DNA of 58,911 nt from Acrasis kona (Eukaryota; Heterolobosea; Eutetramitea; Acrasida; Acrasidae): contig JAOPGA020001113.1 of the NCBI GenBank assembly GCA_026419775.2, forward strand, positions 1 to 58,911, written 5' to 3'. Position 1 is the stretch's first letter, and each line of letters begins with the position of its first letter. This document shows, piece after piece, positions 31,685 through 40,900 of the stretch. The notes below the pieces were generated by a model. It did no database searches. It saw nothing but the letters and a program-made list of their open reading frames with translations, and was not told the DNA's origin. The translations under genes were made by a program, and so were the position numbers.

Positions 31685-33639
31685 TTAATTTACAAAATCA
31701 TCGGCTTGTTGTTGTTGTTGTTCCTGTCTCCTCTGTCTCCTATCATCCTCCAAACGATCCATCTCTGGAAACACCACCTCCAACCAATACTTTCTGCGAA
31801 CATAAAAATGCATTCTAAAGTCCATCCACAGGATGCTATAATGATGTTCGATCGTCTCCAACAAATGCAGAGCCCTTCCCCTCTGTCTGGCCACGTGAAT
31901 CAAAAACGTAGCATAACTCAAGAATACAAACACGCTAGTGCTGTGAATGTGGTCGATGGCATTCTTGTACATTTCGTCCACGCGGTCGATGGATCTCATT
32001 TCGTGTAATTGTATTCTGACGTGTTGCTCTCCTTGCTCTCTGCTCGGCGCGTCGTCTTGTGTGGTGAGGCTGGCGTGGAAGCCTGCTACCCAATCGACTG
32101 TGCGATCCGCCATCTCCACTTCAAATTCTCCACGCGGCACCACGACGTCATTTGGATTCAATCGTTGAAAGAACATGAGAGGTCTTGGGTCGGTGACTAG
32201 AACGTTGATGACGTACAGGCGTAGAGCAGTGATGCCATATCCTAATCCTAATGAAAGTAACGAACACGACAGTACCACAGAGTTTGGGAACTCGGAGTCA
32301 AAGTAGTTTGCTGATTCGAAAAAGAGCATGAATGTTGCAATCATGATGGAGACCATGCTTGCGAACAAACAAACGAACAGCATGATGCTGGTGAGCTGAA
32401 CAATGATTAGAAGAGGTTTTGAATCGTGTACTTACTGCGTTGGTTAGCGTCTTGTAGAACGTCATAAAGTAGACGTGAAGTACGATGATGAGCAGAAGTG
32501 ATGCAAAGTTGAAAAATTGTGACACGATCTGAGAGGTGGTCAGTGTTGTTGAAGAGCAGCGACTTACGGGTACGAATTCAAAATAGGTTGTGACGGCAGT
32601 CATCAATCCAGCTACAACGTATACTGATGCATCGAAACGCGAGTGAGGCCTAGCACAAACATTCCCAACGTCCATTCTCCATTCGAAACACGTGTTGGTA
32701 ATGATTGCAAATGATACAAGGAATGGAGCCAACATGATGAATGAAATGAGTGGTAGGAATACGTTAGGGAACGAAAAACATGACTCTGGTAGCGTCTCAA
32801 ATGAATGGATCCCGGCATTATAGCAAGTGGTGGTGTTTAGAAAACCAGATATTGTTGGAATGAACAAGGCAGGAAGTATTTGTGAGTGGAGATGATATAT
32901 GTACATGAAGAAACCTCTCCGTCTGGTTCTAGTTGATGTGAGAAGTTGAGAAATGTATGTTTGTTACTTGAATCGATAGGTTATATATATTAAAAATGTT
33001 GAGGTGAGCGTAATTGCGCATGATGCCAAAAATGGTAAATAAAAGTTCAAAAAGTGACAAAGTGATGCATTGTCGGAAAACACTTGCAACGTTTCAAAAT
33101 TATCGCTCAAACTGTTTGGTTGTGTTGTGTACGGTATGGCGAGGCTGTTGATTAGAGGCTGAAGATGTAGGTTTCGAAACACGGATATAACGCTATATAT
33201 TCTTCTTGCAGCTATCGGCAAGGTTAAATTGTTTTATAATTGTAAATTATACGTACATTTGGTCCACATCATAGACGGCAGGAGTATCAGAGATAGTATT
33301 TGGAGGTAGAAGAAAAACAACGAAATGAGATTAATGAAACCTGATTTTAAAATTCTTTTGGGGAACCTAACTCTGTTAAAGTAAAGAGCAACAAAAGTAT
33401 GTTTACCTATCTGCTGCATCATGTAAATTAAAATACATTTCATAAATAAAAATGTATGCGCTCTCCTCATTTTTGTAGAACGTTACAATGGGGTTGGGAA
33501 CATACCGCCTCTCCCTCTCCTCTCGAAGTTGATCAATGTCCTGGGAGGGATCATTATTTTGTGTTGTATTATCCTGGTTGGTATTGTCACTGGATTGCTC
33601 TGGCTGTACACCCTCACCACCTTGCTCATGTTCATCCAT
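31685..33639 (-). CDS. TmcB-like multipass membrane protein, short form
   Basis: Six exons join into one 585-residue frame: 33407-33639, 33257-33372, 32968-33211, 32568-32928, 32436-32528 and 31685-32395 (introns 34-45 nt). The N-terminus is disordered and Gln/Asp-rich. About ten hydrophobic helices follow, the first in LISLFFFYLQILSLILLPSMMW, which resembles the start of the tiny-macrocyst (TmcB/TmcC) family of amoebae and ciliates. After the membrane part, a HAT/TPR-like repeat stretch (VDEMYKNAIDHIHSTSVFVFLSYATFLIHV ... RGRALHLLETIEHHYSILWMDFRMHFYVRRK) fits the TmcB family pattern. The usual very long C-terminal PAS or cyclase region is absent; the protein ends soon after in a Gln-rich tail. 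Function unknown. Confidence 0.65.
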
Positions 33640-33676
33640 TATCTACTCAACCAAACAAAAGCTTACAAAAATATTT

Positions 33677-35508
33677 TTATTCAGTACATTCAGATTTGAC
33701 ATCCCCCGTCTCCCCGTTCTTATAAAAACCAGACGTAAACAATAACAAATTCGTTGCCGCACCGTTGTGTGCTTCATTTTCTGACAACGATCGCGAATTG
33801 TTCTTCCTTTTATTGGTTCTCTCCCGTTCCTCTGCTTCTTCACTCTCCGACCTCTTTCTTTTATTTGATGTTTGATCTGAAGATGCGCTCAAATCAACAA
33901 TCGAATGTTGACCCACAATCGGCGGTTGCACATTAGGTATAATTACATTAGGTAGATTGTTGGTATTGGCTGTGGGATGCGGCATGTATTGCATGATTGG
34001 TTGTATGATTTGTTGCATTGACATTATTTGTTGTAGGGCCATGGATGGACCATTAGTGCTGCTTACGATGGTTTGAGTTTGACTAGGTTGACTTCCTTGA
34101 CTGCTAGTTTGTGTGTCCTGTGTGTTGGTGCTTTCGTCTTCTTCGCTCTTAGGGGACGAATGCATGTTGGGACCTCTTCTTCTTGGTCCTGTTGTTTCTT
34201 CTTTTCTAATCTTTTTTAGATATACATCAGGTTTAGAAAAGATGCAAAACGGAGATGAGATTTTGCTCATCATGTGAGTGTATGTGTCATGATTTACTCT
34301 TTTAAATATTCTAACGTAGAATATAAATCTTCCTCTCCAGCTCAGCTGCCTTCGATCTACAGGCCATATTAAATTTAAGCTCCATAAATTGTTTATCGAG
34401 TCCTCTGTAAATGAATAAGTAACCACGGGCATCTGAGATTCTGTAAACTCTCTAAATTCAATCGTGTGATCCTTATTCCGTAGAATGAAGACATCTTGAT
34501 CACTTGAGTTCAAAATGTCGTTAAAAGGAGGAACGTAGTTTGTGGCCGACATGATTGGTGCTGATGTAGGTATACCTGATTGTGTTGATGAGGCGCTTGA
34601 AGGTCTGCCTGGTGTGTTGGATGCCTTGATGGGTGAAGACTGAAGTTTTGGTGTGATGGGAATGGGCCTTATGGGCGCTGAAGTGTTACTTGGTAGTGTA
34701 AATACTGACTGCGTGGGGGTGGGTTGTATCACTCCAATGTTAGAGGGAGGGGGCGTCCGCTTCTCGTTCATTGTGGGTGCTGCTACTGGCTTGGTTTGCT
34801 GTAGTTGTTGGTATGATTTGATGGCTTTAGGGATGATCGGAAATGCTGAACTGCTTGGTGGTGGCTGTCTGATCATGGATCCTCCAGGAGGCAGACTGAC
34901 TTGGTGTACATTAACTGGAGAGGGGCTTAACATCACTTCGTTATTTTGACTGGCGTTTCTGAGTGGGGAATCGAAGACAGAAGCCTTCAGGATTTGTTTG
35001 TGAGTGTAAAGGCGTTGACGAAGAGGGTGTGACGGGTGAGTCTGGCGAATCTACGCTTTCACCCGTTTGTAATCCATTTTCATCTATAATTAGTCAAATC
35101 ATTGTGCTCATGTCCATGCACATACCATAAAACAACCTCCTTTTGAGATGAGATGAGTTTTTTAATAGTTTCAACTCAACCACATATCTACCCCTTTCGT
35201 GCAGAGACAGAAATTTTGCGTTTGGTCGCAGTTCAAACTGTATACTTGTGAATTCAAAGGTATGATTTAAAACTTACCTCATAATGATGGGTCCTAAATA
35301 ATATGTCAGGAGGAGATACTGTTTGATTTTTTATCTTTCTAGACGTGACCCTCACCTCCACATCAATGTCATTCTCTCGAAACTCACTCGAATAAAGAAT
35401 TAAGGATAATAATTATTGGATTACGTACGGAACTAGCTGATGTGCCCATTGAAGGTCGATTACATGGAAGTTGGTTTTCTTCCCTTTTTCACTATTTTTT
35501 TGTGACAT
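33677..35508 (-). CDS. Unrecognised, probably nuclear protein with beta-rich domain and long disordered tails
   Basis: Five exons (35429-35508, 35278-35386, 35126-35237, 35034-35083, 33677-34984; introns 40-49 nt) give 552 residues. The first three exons read MSQKNSEKGKKTNFHVIDLQ, then FELRPNAKFLSLHERGRYVVELKLLKN, a beta-strand-rich stretch. A Pro/Ser-rich linker follows, then a second folded part (DVFILRNKDHTIEFREF ... SLNLIWPVDRRQLSWRGRFIFYVRIFKR ... SKISSPFCIFSKPDVYLKK). The C-terminus is low complexity with a bipartite basic signal (NKRKRSESEEAEERERTNKRKNN). This could be a split immunoglobulin-fold transcription factor, but no family is recognised. The fourth exon boundary has an alternative. 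It begins 395 bp from the divergent Rab5 gene. Confidence 0.7.
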
Positions 35509-35903
35509 TTACCCTTTGATCTATCTACGCATGATGCCCTGTTATTTCTGGTGCTTTTATGCATGCACATACCTATTAAACAATGTGCAACCCCTAGGTG
35601 GAATGAAGGGGAATTCTTCAATTTTGTTGAATTTACTTGCGAATTACAACACTCGGCTCTTACAAGACAACAAAAGTTTCAAAGTTCTAATACAATTAAT
35701 ATGAACAGTCTCGTCTAGGCACCTAAACAGCATCAACACCTTTCAAAATATAGGAAGAAACAAAAAACGGAATAATCTACACTGTCGAATTCATGTTGTA
35801 AATAATCCCAACAGACAACATTCGACCTTGTAATATTAGTCAACTAGAAATCAAGAACCATTTTTATCCCCACGTTCACGTCTTGCTTTTAGAACCTTAG
35901 AAT
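35509..35903. promoter_or_regulatory. Shared upstream region of the 33677-35508 gene and Rab5
   Basis: This is the only non-coding DNA between two divergent genes, 395 bp. A 77-codon frame at 35471-35704 overlaps the first exon in antisense and looks like a chance frame. No defined element could be picked out. Confidence 0.35.
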
Positions 35904-36606
35904 ATGAACGATATAAACCCAAGTGCAAAACCAGTATCATTCAAACTTGTACTTCTCGGAGAAAGTGCAGTCGGTAAAAGTAGTTTGGTGTTGAGGTTCG
36001 TTAGAGGACAGTTTTTTGAGTACCAAGAAAGTACTATTGGAGGTATGTTTCCTTAGTCTCTTCATCTATTTAACACCTCACATAGCCGCCTTCTTAACTC
36101 AAACCGTTCCATTGGGTGACGCTGTTATTAAATTCGAAATATGGGATACTGCAGGACAAGTAACGTTACTAATTAACTATTTTAAATAATTGTCTTAGGA
36201 AAGATACAAATCACTAGCCCCCATGTACTATAGAGGTGCAGCGGCTGCCATTGTGGTTTATGACATTACTAATTATGACTCCTTTTTGAGAGCGAAGCAG
36301 TGGGTCAAAGAATTACAAAGACAAGGAAACACGAACATTGTAATTGCTCTTGCAGGCAACAAGTCTGACTTGAGCGATAAGAGAAAAGTTGACTTTTCCG
36401 AAGCAAGCGCTTACGCTGAAGACAATGGAATTTTGTTTTTAGAGACTTCTGCTAAAACTGCACAAAATGTTAACGAGATTTTCGTAGCCATCGCCCGCAA
36501 GTTGCCAAAGGACCGACCAATTACTGATAAAAATGAAATTGACAATATTATCATTCCAAAGGTTGGTGATACTAGAGCCGAAAAGCCAGGTAAAGGGTGC
36601 TGTTAA
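35904..36606 (+). CDS. RAB5: Rab5-type small GTPase
   Basis: Three exons, 35904-36042, 36086-36159 and 36199-36606 (introns 43 and 39 nt), give 206 residues. Rab5 controls early endosome tethering and fusion. All GTP-binding motifs are present: GESAVGKS (P-loop, residues 17-24), ESTIGAAF (switch I), [20 protein letters not shown] (switch II), NKSD and ETSAK. The switch I sequence STIGAAFLTQ and switch II match Rab5 rather than Rab21 or Rab22. The tail GKGCC is a double-cysteine geranylgeranylation site. The stop is 21 bp from that of the convergent gene. Confidence 0.95.
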
Positions 36607-36627
36607 TTGTATAAAAGATATGATGTT

Positions 36628-37290
36628 TTAATTTTTACTAAAATCAATTGCCTCTTGTTCTTGTTCTTTTCTTTGCTCTGGTTCGGGAGTACGTTCAAAT
36701 AGGTTTGAAAAGAGGTATGGTCTTTTTGACTCGTCTTCGTCCCTTGGTTCTGGTTCAGGACTGCCTTTGATGCTTCTTAATGCTGCGTGGAACTTGTCCA
36801 TCGTGTCTATCCCAAATCCAAACCTCACCAACAAAAAGATGCAGAGAGCTAACCCGAGATTAATTGACGTCGCTATCAGTAATGCCTTTTTAGCATTCTT
36901 CCTCCCAAGTTCCAATAGTCTCGCCACCTCCTCAGGGTCTCTTTCATCAAGTTTAAGGGAAGGGTCACCACGTGTAGCCACATTGTTCGTTAAGAATGTG
37001 AACAAATTAATTGGTCTTCCTTGTTTGTCAAGCAAAAGTTCGCTTCGTCCGCTTTCATTTGTTTTCTTCAAGTACTCGACTCCATCAATGCTCATCGTTT
37101 CTGGCATGGACACAGTTTCTTTTTGGTCTGTTTGTTTTGATTGATCTCCTTCCTCCAATTTGATTTTAGCATCAGAGTCCTCTTGTTCTTTATGGTTGTT
37201 GTTTTGAGGCACCGTATAAGACCTCTTGTTTGCGAAAAGTATTTTGTTGAACTTGGTGCGTGTCAACAGGGAAGCCTGTCTCGATAACAT
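36628..37290 (-). CDS. Probable mitochondrial single-pass membrane protein, family unknown
   Basis: The 220-residue product begins with an Arg/Ser/Leu-rich, acid-free leader (MLSRQASLLTRTKFNKILFANKRSY) typical of mitochondrial import. A charged linker precedes a conserved-looking block (GVEYLKKTNESGRSELLLDKQGRPINLFTFLTNNV), then EEVARLLELGRKNAKKALLIA, one membrane helix (about residues 138-160) and a charged tail with repeated PEPE motifs. The layout suggests an inner-membrane protein facing the intermembrane space or matrix. No known family is recognised. The start is the second codon of the open frame, the first real ATG. Confidence 0.6.
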   Translation of the reverse strand: MLSRQASLLTRTKFNKILFANKRSYTVPQNNNHKEQEDSDAKIKLEEGDQSKQTDQKETVSMPETMSIDGVEYLKKTNESGRSELLLDKQGRPINLFTFLTNNVATRGDPSLKLDERDPEEVARLLELGRKNAKKALLIATSINLGLALCIFLLVRFGFGIDTMDKFHAALRSIKGSPEPEPRDEDESKRPYLFSNLFERTPEPEQRKEQEQEAIDFSKN

Positions 37291-37490
37291 CAAACTGTTT
37301 TTGAGTGTTTGAGTGTAAAAAAGGTATCAGAATTTGTTTAGTTGTGAACTGGATAGTAAGAGTTTCCTCAGAAGGGTCGGAAGACTGTCGTGTGGTCATC
37401 ATCACCTCCAACACTCAACCATATTTAATTAATTACATTTCGATCACCGCGTGTCTTTATTGTGGGTTTTATTTACAACAAAATCATAAT

Positions 37491-40400
37491 TTATTTTTTA
37501 CATTTAAAAGGTTTCTTCACAGTCTTCATGTGCTCCTTCACGAATATCTTGCACTTTTTCTTAACACCTTCATCAATCACATAATTATAATGACATCTCC
37601 TTCCTTCCTTCTCCAATAATATTTTTGTAATCTTCTTGGCCATGTACTTGTAAGAATCAACATCCACGATATCCTTTCTACTCAAATAAGCAGTTAATTG
37701 CTTACAAACAATGTTCGCAATTTCCTTCTTGGCAACACCCCTGCTCGGATTCGTCACTTCACTCTGCACCTCCTCTGCCGTACCATCCGTAGCAACAGAA
37801 GTAGAAGGCGATCCTCCACTAGCGCTCATATTGGGACTCACTGGATAAATCTCCACCACATCCTCATCGTCCATCACATCTTGATTAAAATAATCATTAG
37901 TGTCATGTTCGGGTGATGTTCTTTGGGGCGATGGAGTCAATAACGATATGGTCTCTCTTGGAGCAAATTGTGGTTTGTGTGGTGGTAACAATGGTTTCTT
38001 CATCAAGGGACGTTGTTGTAATAATTGGGTATTCTTCGATGGTGGATGTGGTGGATGATTTCGATAGTTCATCACGTGGGGTATTTGATATTGTGTGGGA
38101 TAAGTGGTGGCATTAGGTGGCAATGTGTATGCATAATCTTGTTTCTTGTCTTGTGGAGCATATCGATTCAAAAAGTATTGAGTGGAGGGCGTCGGGTAAT
38201 TAGGTGATGGCATGGGTGCTTGGCTGTATGGATTGATTTGGTTGTTGTTGTACATTGTGGTGGTGGTAGTGGTCATCATCATCATGGGTGAATAATTATT
38301 ATATGTATATGGTGATTGTGTATTGTGGTGATGATGATGATTACCTTCGTTACTCAAGTAAATATTCTGAATGGGTTGTCTATGATGTTGTTGTTGATCG
38401 TTATAGAACGAAGGAATTTGTGGAGGCATTGGCAAGTTTTGAATTCGTTGAGTGGGTGGTGGTATTCTATGTAACGATCGATGAGGTGCATAACCATGTG
38501 GCGATGATTGTTGTTGATTCGATATACGATTGGGTGGTGATTTTTTAAAATCAATAACATAATTGGATGTATTGTGATATCCAGCGCTTGCATTATGATC
38601 CATTGCTGTTTTGATTTTAATATCGTCAGGAGTGATGACCGATGGTTGTTGTTTCTTTTTGATTTTGATGACACCGGATGTATTGTCGTCATCATCTTCG
38701 TCCAGAGTGGCAGTCACATGAGTTTGATCCAATTCATCCAATTTCCTCTTCTTGCTTTGAATTTCGTTGGCGAATGCATCTAATTGAACAGGTACCATAT
38801 CAGGTTCAAAGAAGGGTTTTGTTTTTGGATTGAGACACATGTCAATGTGACCTGCTTCTCTTATGCCACTCAATATGGCGCCCAACACAGTGGCAGGGTG
38901 TTGTCTACAAGTAGCTTCTCCTGCAAAGAAGAGATTATCCACGTTGCGTGCTAGCGAATCATAATCATCACCAGTGCCGCCTGCTCCTATATATGAATAA
39001 CTACCCGTTGAGTAGGGATCGCTGTGCCAATTAGTCTTCAAGTGTTTGACTGGATCAGGCACGCTATTGGCACCAAATACCTTGCGTAAACGATTCATGG
39101 TTCTCTCCAATACATCATCAAGCGATCTCTTCTCCATGTCGAATGCACTACGACCAGCAACCAATGCTACTAGTACTGGCTCTGCAATACATGGGTATAG
39201 ATTCCAGAATAAATAACAATCGCCCCGTTCGTCCGGATGATGATTGATGCTGCCAAAGTAATCTAATTTGCTATCCCAGAATACATGCGAAAAGGTCAAC
39301 ACCACCTTGTTTAAAAGACCAAATCCAAGTTTGTTGATGCAATCATTTTTCCAATCAGGAAGTTCCGGTGTGAATTTAATGTTGCCTCTTTGAAGTATGC
39401 CCAGTGGCACTGTGACGAGGACGGCATCGGCCGCGTAACTATTGTCGATTTCTGATTGTGTGGATGTAGATTCTTCCGAGTTGTGTTGATGTGTATTGAC
39501 GATGGGATTGATGGACCTTGTATCGATATTTGTGGTGGTAATTATTTTACATCCTTGTTCGGTTCTTTCGATTTCTTTTACGATTTCACACAGCCGAATG
39601 TCCAAGTCCTCTGAGATTGCATTCACGACCGAAGTATATCCCTCTCTCATGAAGCAATGTTCTCCTGGTAATTCGAATTCGTCATCTTGGTCCCAGTGAG
39701 CCAAGCTTACTGGATCGAGATCGCTCCCACAACCATACTCCAAATTGGCAACGTGCCACATGAGCACGCGCCTTTGTTTGTCCCTGAGCGTCTCGTCTTC
39801 AATCTTTTCCAAATACTTGTCCATGAGTTGTATAAAAGTCTTTCCCAACGACATGGTGTCCACATTTTCCAATTCTTTATTCTTTTTGAGCGCACAAGCG
39901 GCGTCCAATAATTGATTAAACTTAACTTCCATGTCTTGGTCAATATCTTGATCTAGTTGCGTTCCGCAGTGGTCATAGATGAAACCCTCCTTTCCTATTT
40001 TGTACATGTTGAGACCTGATTGTTGGCAGATAATCTTTACTGGGTTGGCGTCAGTACCAGTCACTATACTAGCACCCAAATCAACGGCCGCTCCTGCTGT
40101 CTCCCAATCTGTATAGATGCGACCGCCTATGCGGTTTCTAGCCTCAAGGATGATGACTTCATAATGTCCAAACGAACGTAATTGACGTGCGGCCATCAAT
40201 CCTGCTGCACCTGCCCCAATAATCACAACCTTCTTTTTTTTAATGTCCATGTTGTTGAATTCCTTTGATACAGAGGATATTGATGTGGTTGGGGAGGCGG
40301 AAGGAATGATGCCAAAGTTAATGTGACCAAAGCGGTTCAAGTAATCGAAAATCTCATCCACAAAAGCTCTTGAATTGGATGCTACTGTTTCGTAGACTTC

Positions 40401-40760
40401 GTGTTTTAAAAGTAATTGTGTTGGCCTTAGGCACCACTTGTGTAGTATATGATTTCTGATACGAATGTATTCCTCCACAAAGCGCGTCCGATAAGACTCT
40501 GGAAAATAATCCTTTTCGTGTGCATTTAGTTTTTGTGATTGAAGACGACAATTGATCGCACTTTTAGCTAAACGTGTTATGAACATGCATATCAAAATGT
40601 TTGTACCTTCTTCGGCTTGAATTTTTTGTTGTATTGGATCAATCAATGGTTTGGCCACCGACATGTGTGCTGAACGCAAACGTAATCTATTCCTACATAA
40701 TAACTGATCTTCCACACGATGCAAAGCAACCCTCTTTTTGATGATCTTCTGCTTTACCAT
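37491..40760 (-). CDS. LSD1/KDM1-like demethylase with SWIRM, amine oxidase and C-terminal SRI-like domain
   Basis: The 1089-residue single-exon protein starts at ATG 40760. SWIRM domain: about residues 84-155 (YFPESYRTRFVEEYIRIRNH ... LKHEVYETV). FAD-binding amine oxidase: about 177-670, with VVIIGAGAAGLMAARQL, NRIGGRIYT, LNKVVLTF (Lys equivalent to LSD1 Lys661) and ATVLGAILSGIREAGH. The CoREST-binding tower insertion of LSD1 is absent, as in LSD2/FLD-type enzymes. A long Gln/His/Pro-rich disordered stretch (about 700-990) follows. The last 80 residues (AKKEIANIVCKQLTAYLSRK ... VDSYKYMAKKITKILLEKE ... VKKKCKIFVKEHMKTV) read as an SRI domain, which in Set2 binds the doubly phosphorylated RNA polymerase II CTD. 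Expected reaction: FAD-dependent removal of methyl groups from histone lysine, possibly during transcription. Confidence 0.85.
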   Translation of the reverse strand: MVKQKIIKKRVALHRVEDQLLCRNRLRLRSAHMSVAKPLIDPIQQKIQAEEGTNILICMFITRLAKSAINCRLQSQKLNAHEKDYFPESYRTRFVEEYIRIRNHILHKWCLRPTQLLLKHEVYETVASNSRAFVDEIFDYLNRFGHINFGIIPSASPTTSISSVSKEFNNMDIKKKKVVIIGAGAAGLMAARQLRSFGHYEVIILEARNRIGGRIYTDWETAGAAVDLGASIVTGTDANPVKIICQQSGLNMYKIGKEGFIYDHCGTQLDQDIDQDMEVKFNQLLDAACALKKNKELENVDTMSLGKTFIQLMDKYLEKIEDETLRDKQRRVLMWHVANLEYGCGSDLDPVSLAHWDQDDEFELPGEHCFMREGYTSVVNAISEDLDIRLCEIVKEIERTEQGCKIITTTNIDTRSINPIVNTHQHNSEESTSTQSEIDNSYAADAVLVTVPLGILQRGNIKFTPELPDWKNDCINKLGFGLLNKVVLTFSHVFWDSKLDYFGSINHHPDERGDCYLFWNLYPCIAEPVLVALVAGRSAFDMEKRSLDDVLERTMNRLRKVFGANSVPDPVKHLKTNWHSDPYSTGSYSYIGAGGTGDDYDSLARNVDNLFFAGEATCRQHPATVLGAILSGIREAGHIDMCLNPKTKPFFEPDMVPVQLDAFANEIQSKKRKLDELDQTHVTATLDEDDDDNTSGVIKIKKKQQPSVITPDDIKIKTAMDHNASAGYHNTSNYVIDFKKSPPNRISNQQQSSPHGYAPHRSLHRIPPPTQRIQNLPMPPQIPSFYNDQQQHHRQPIQNIYLSNEGNHHHHHNTQSPYTYNNYSPMMMMTTTTTTMYNNNQINPYSQAPMPSPNYPTPSTQYFLNRYAPQDKKQDYAYTLPPNATTYPTQYQIPHVMNYRNHPPHPPSKNTQLLQQRPLMKKPLLPPHKPQFAPRETISLLTPSPQRTSPEHDTNDYFNQDVMDDEDVVEIYPVSPNMSASGGSPSTSVATDGTAEEVQSEVTNPSRGVAKKEIANIVCKQLTAYLSRKDIVDVDSYKYMAKKITKILLEKEGRRCHYNYVIDEGVKKKCKIFVKEHMKTVKKPFKCKK

Positions 40761-40900
40761 CACTCCACGTTGACGGTTTATGAAATGGAATTTGAAGTTG
40801 ACAACAACATAATTATTTATCCCTCACCCCATGTCGGACATTGATTCGTTCACACACCACAAAACAACAACAATAATTAATACTAATGTTTTTATATAAA

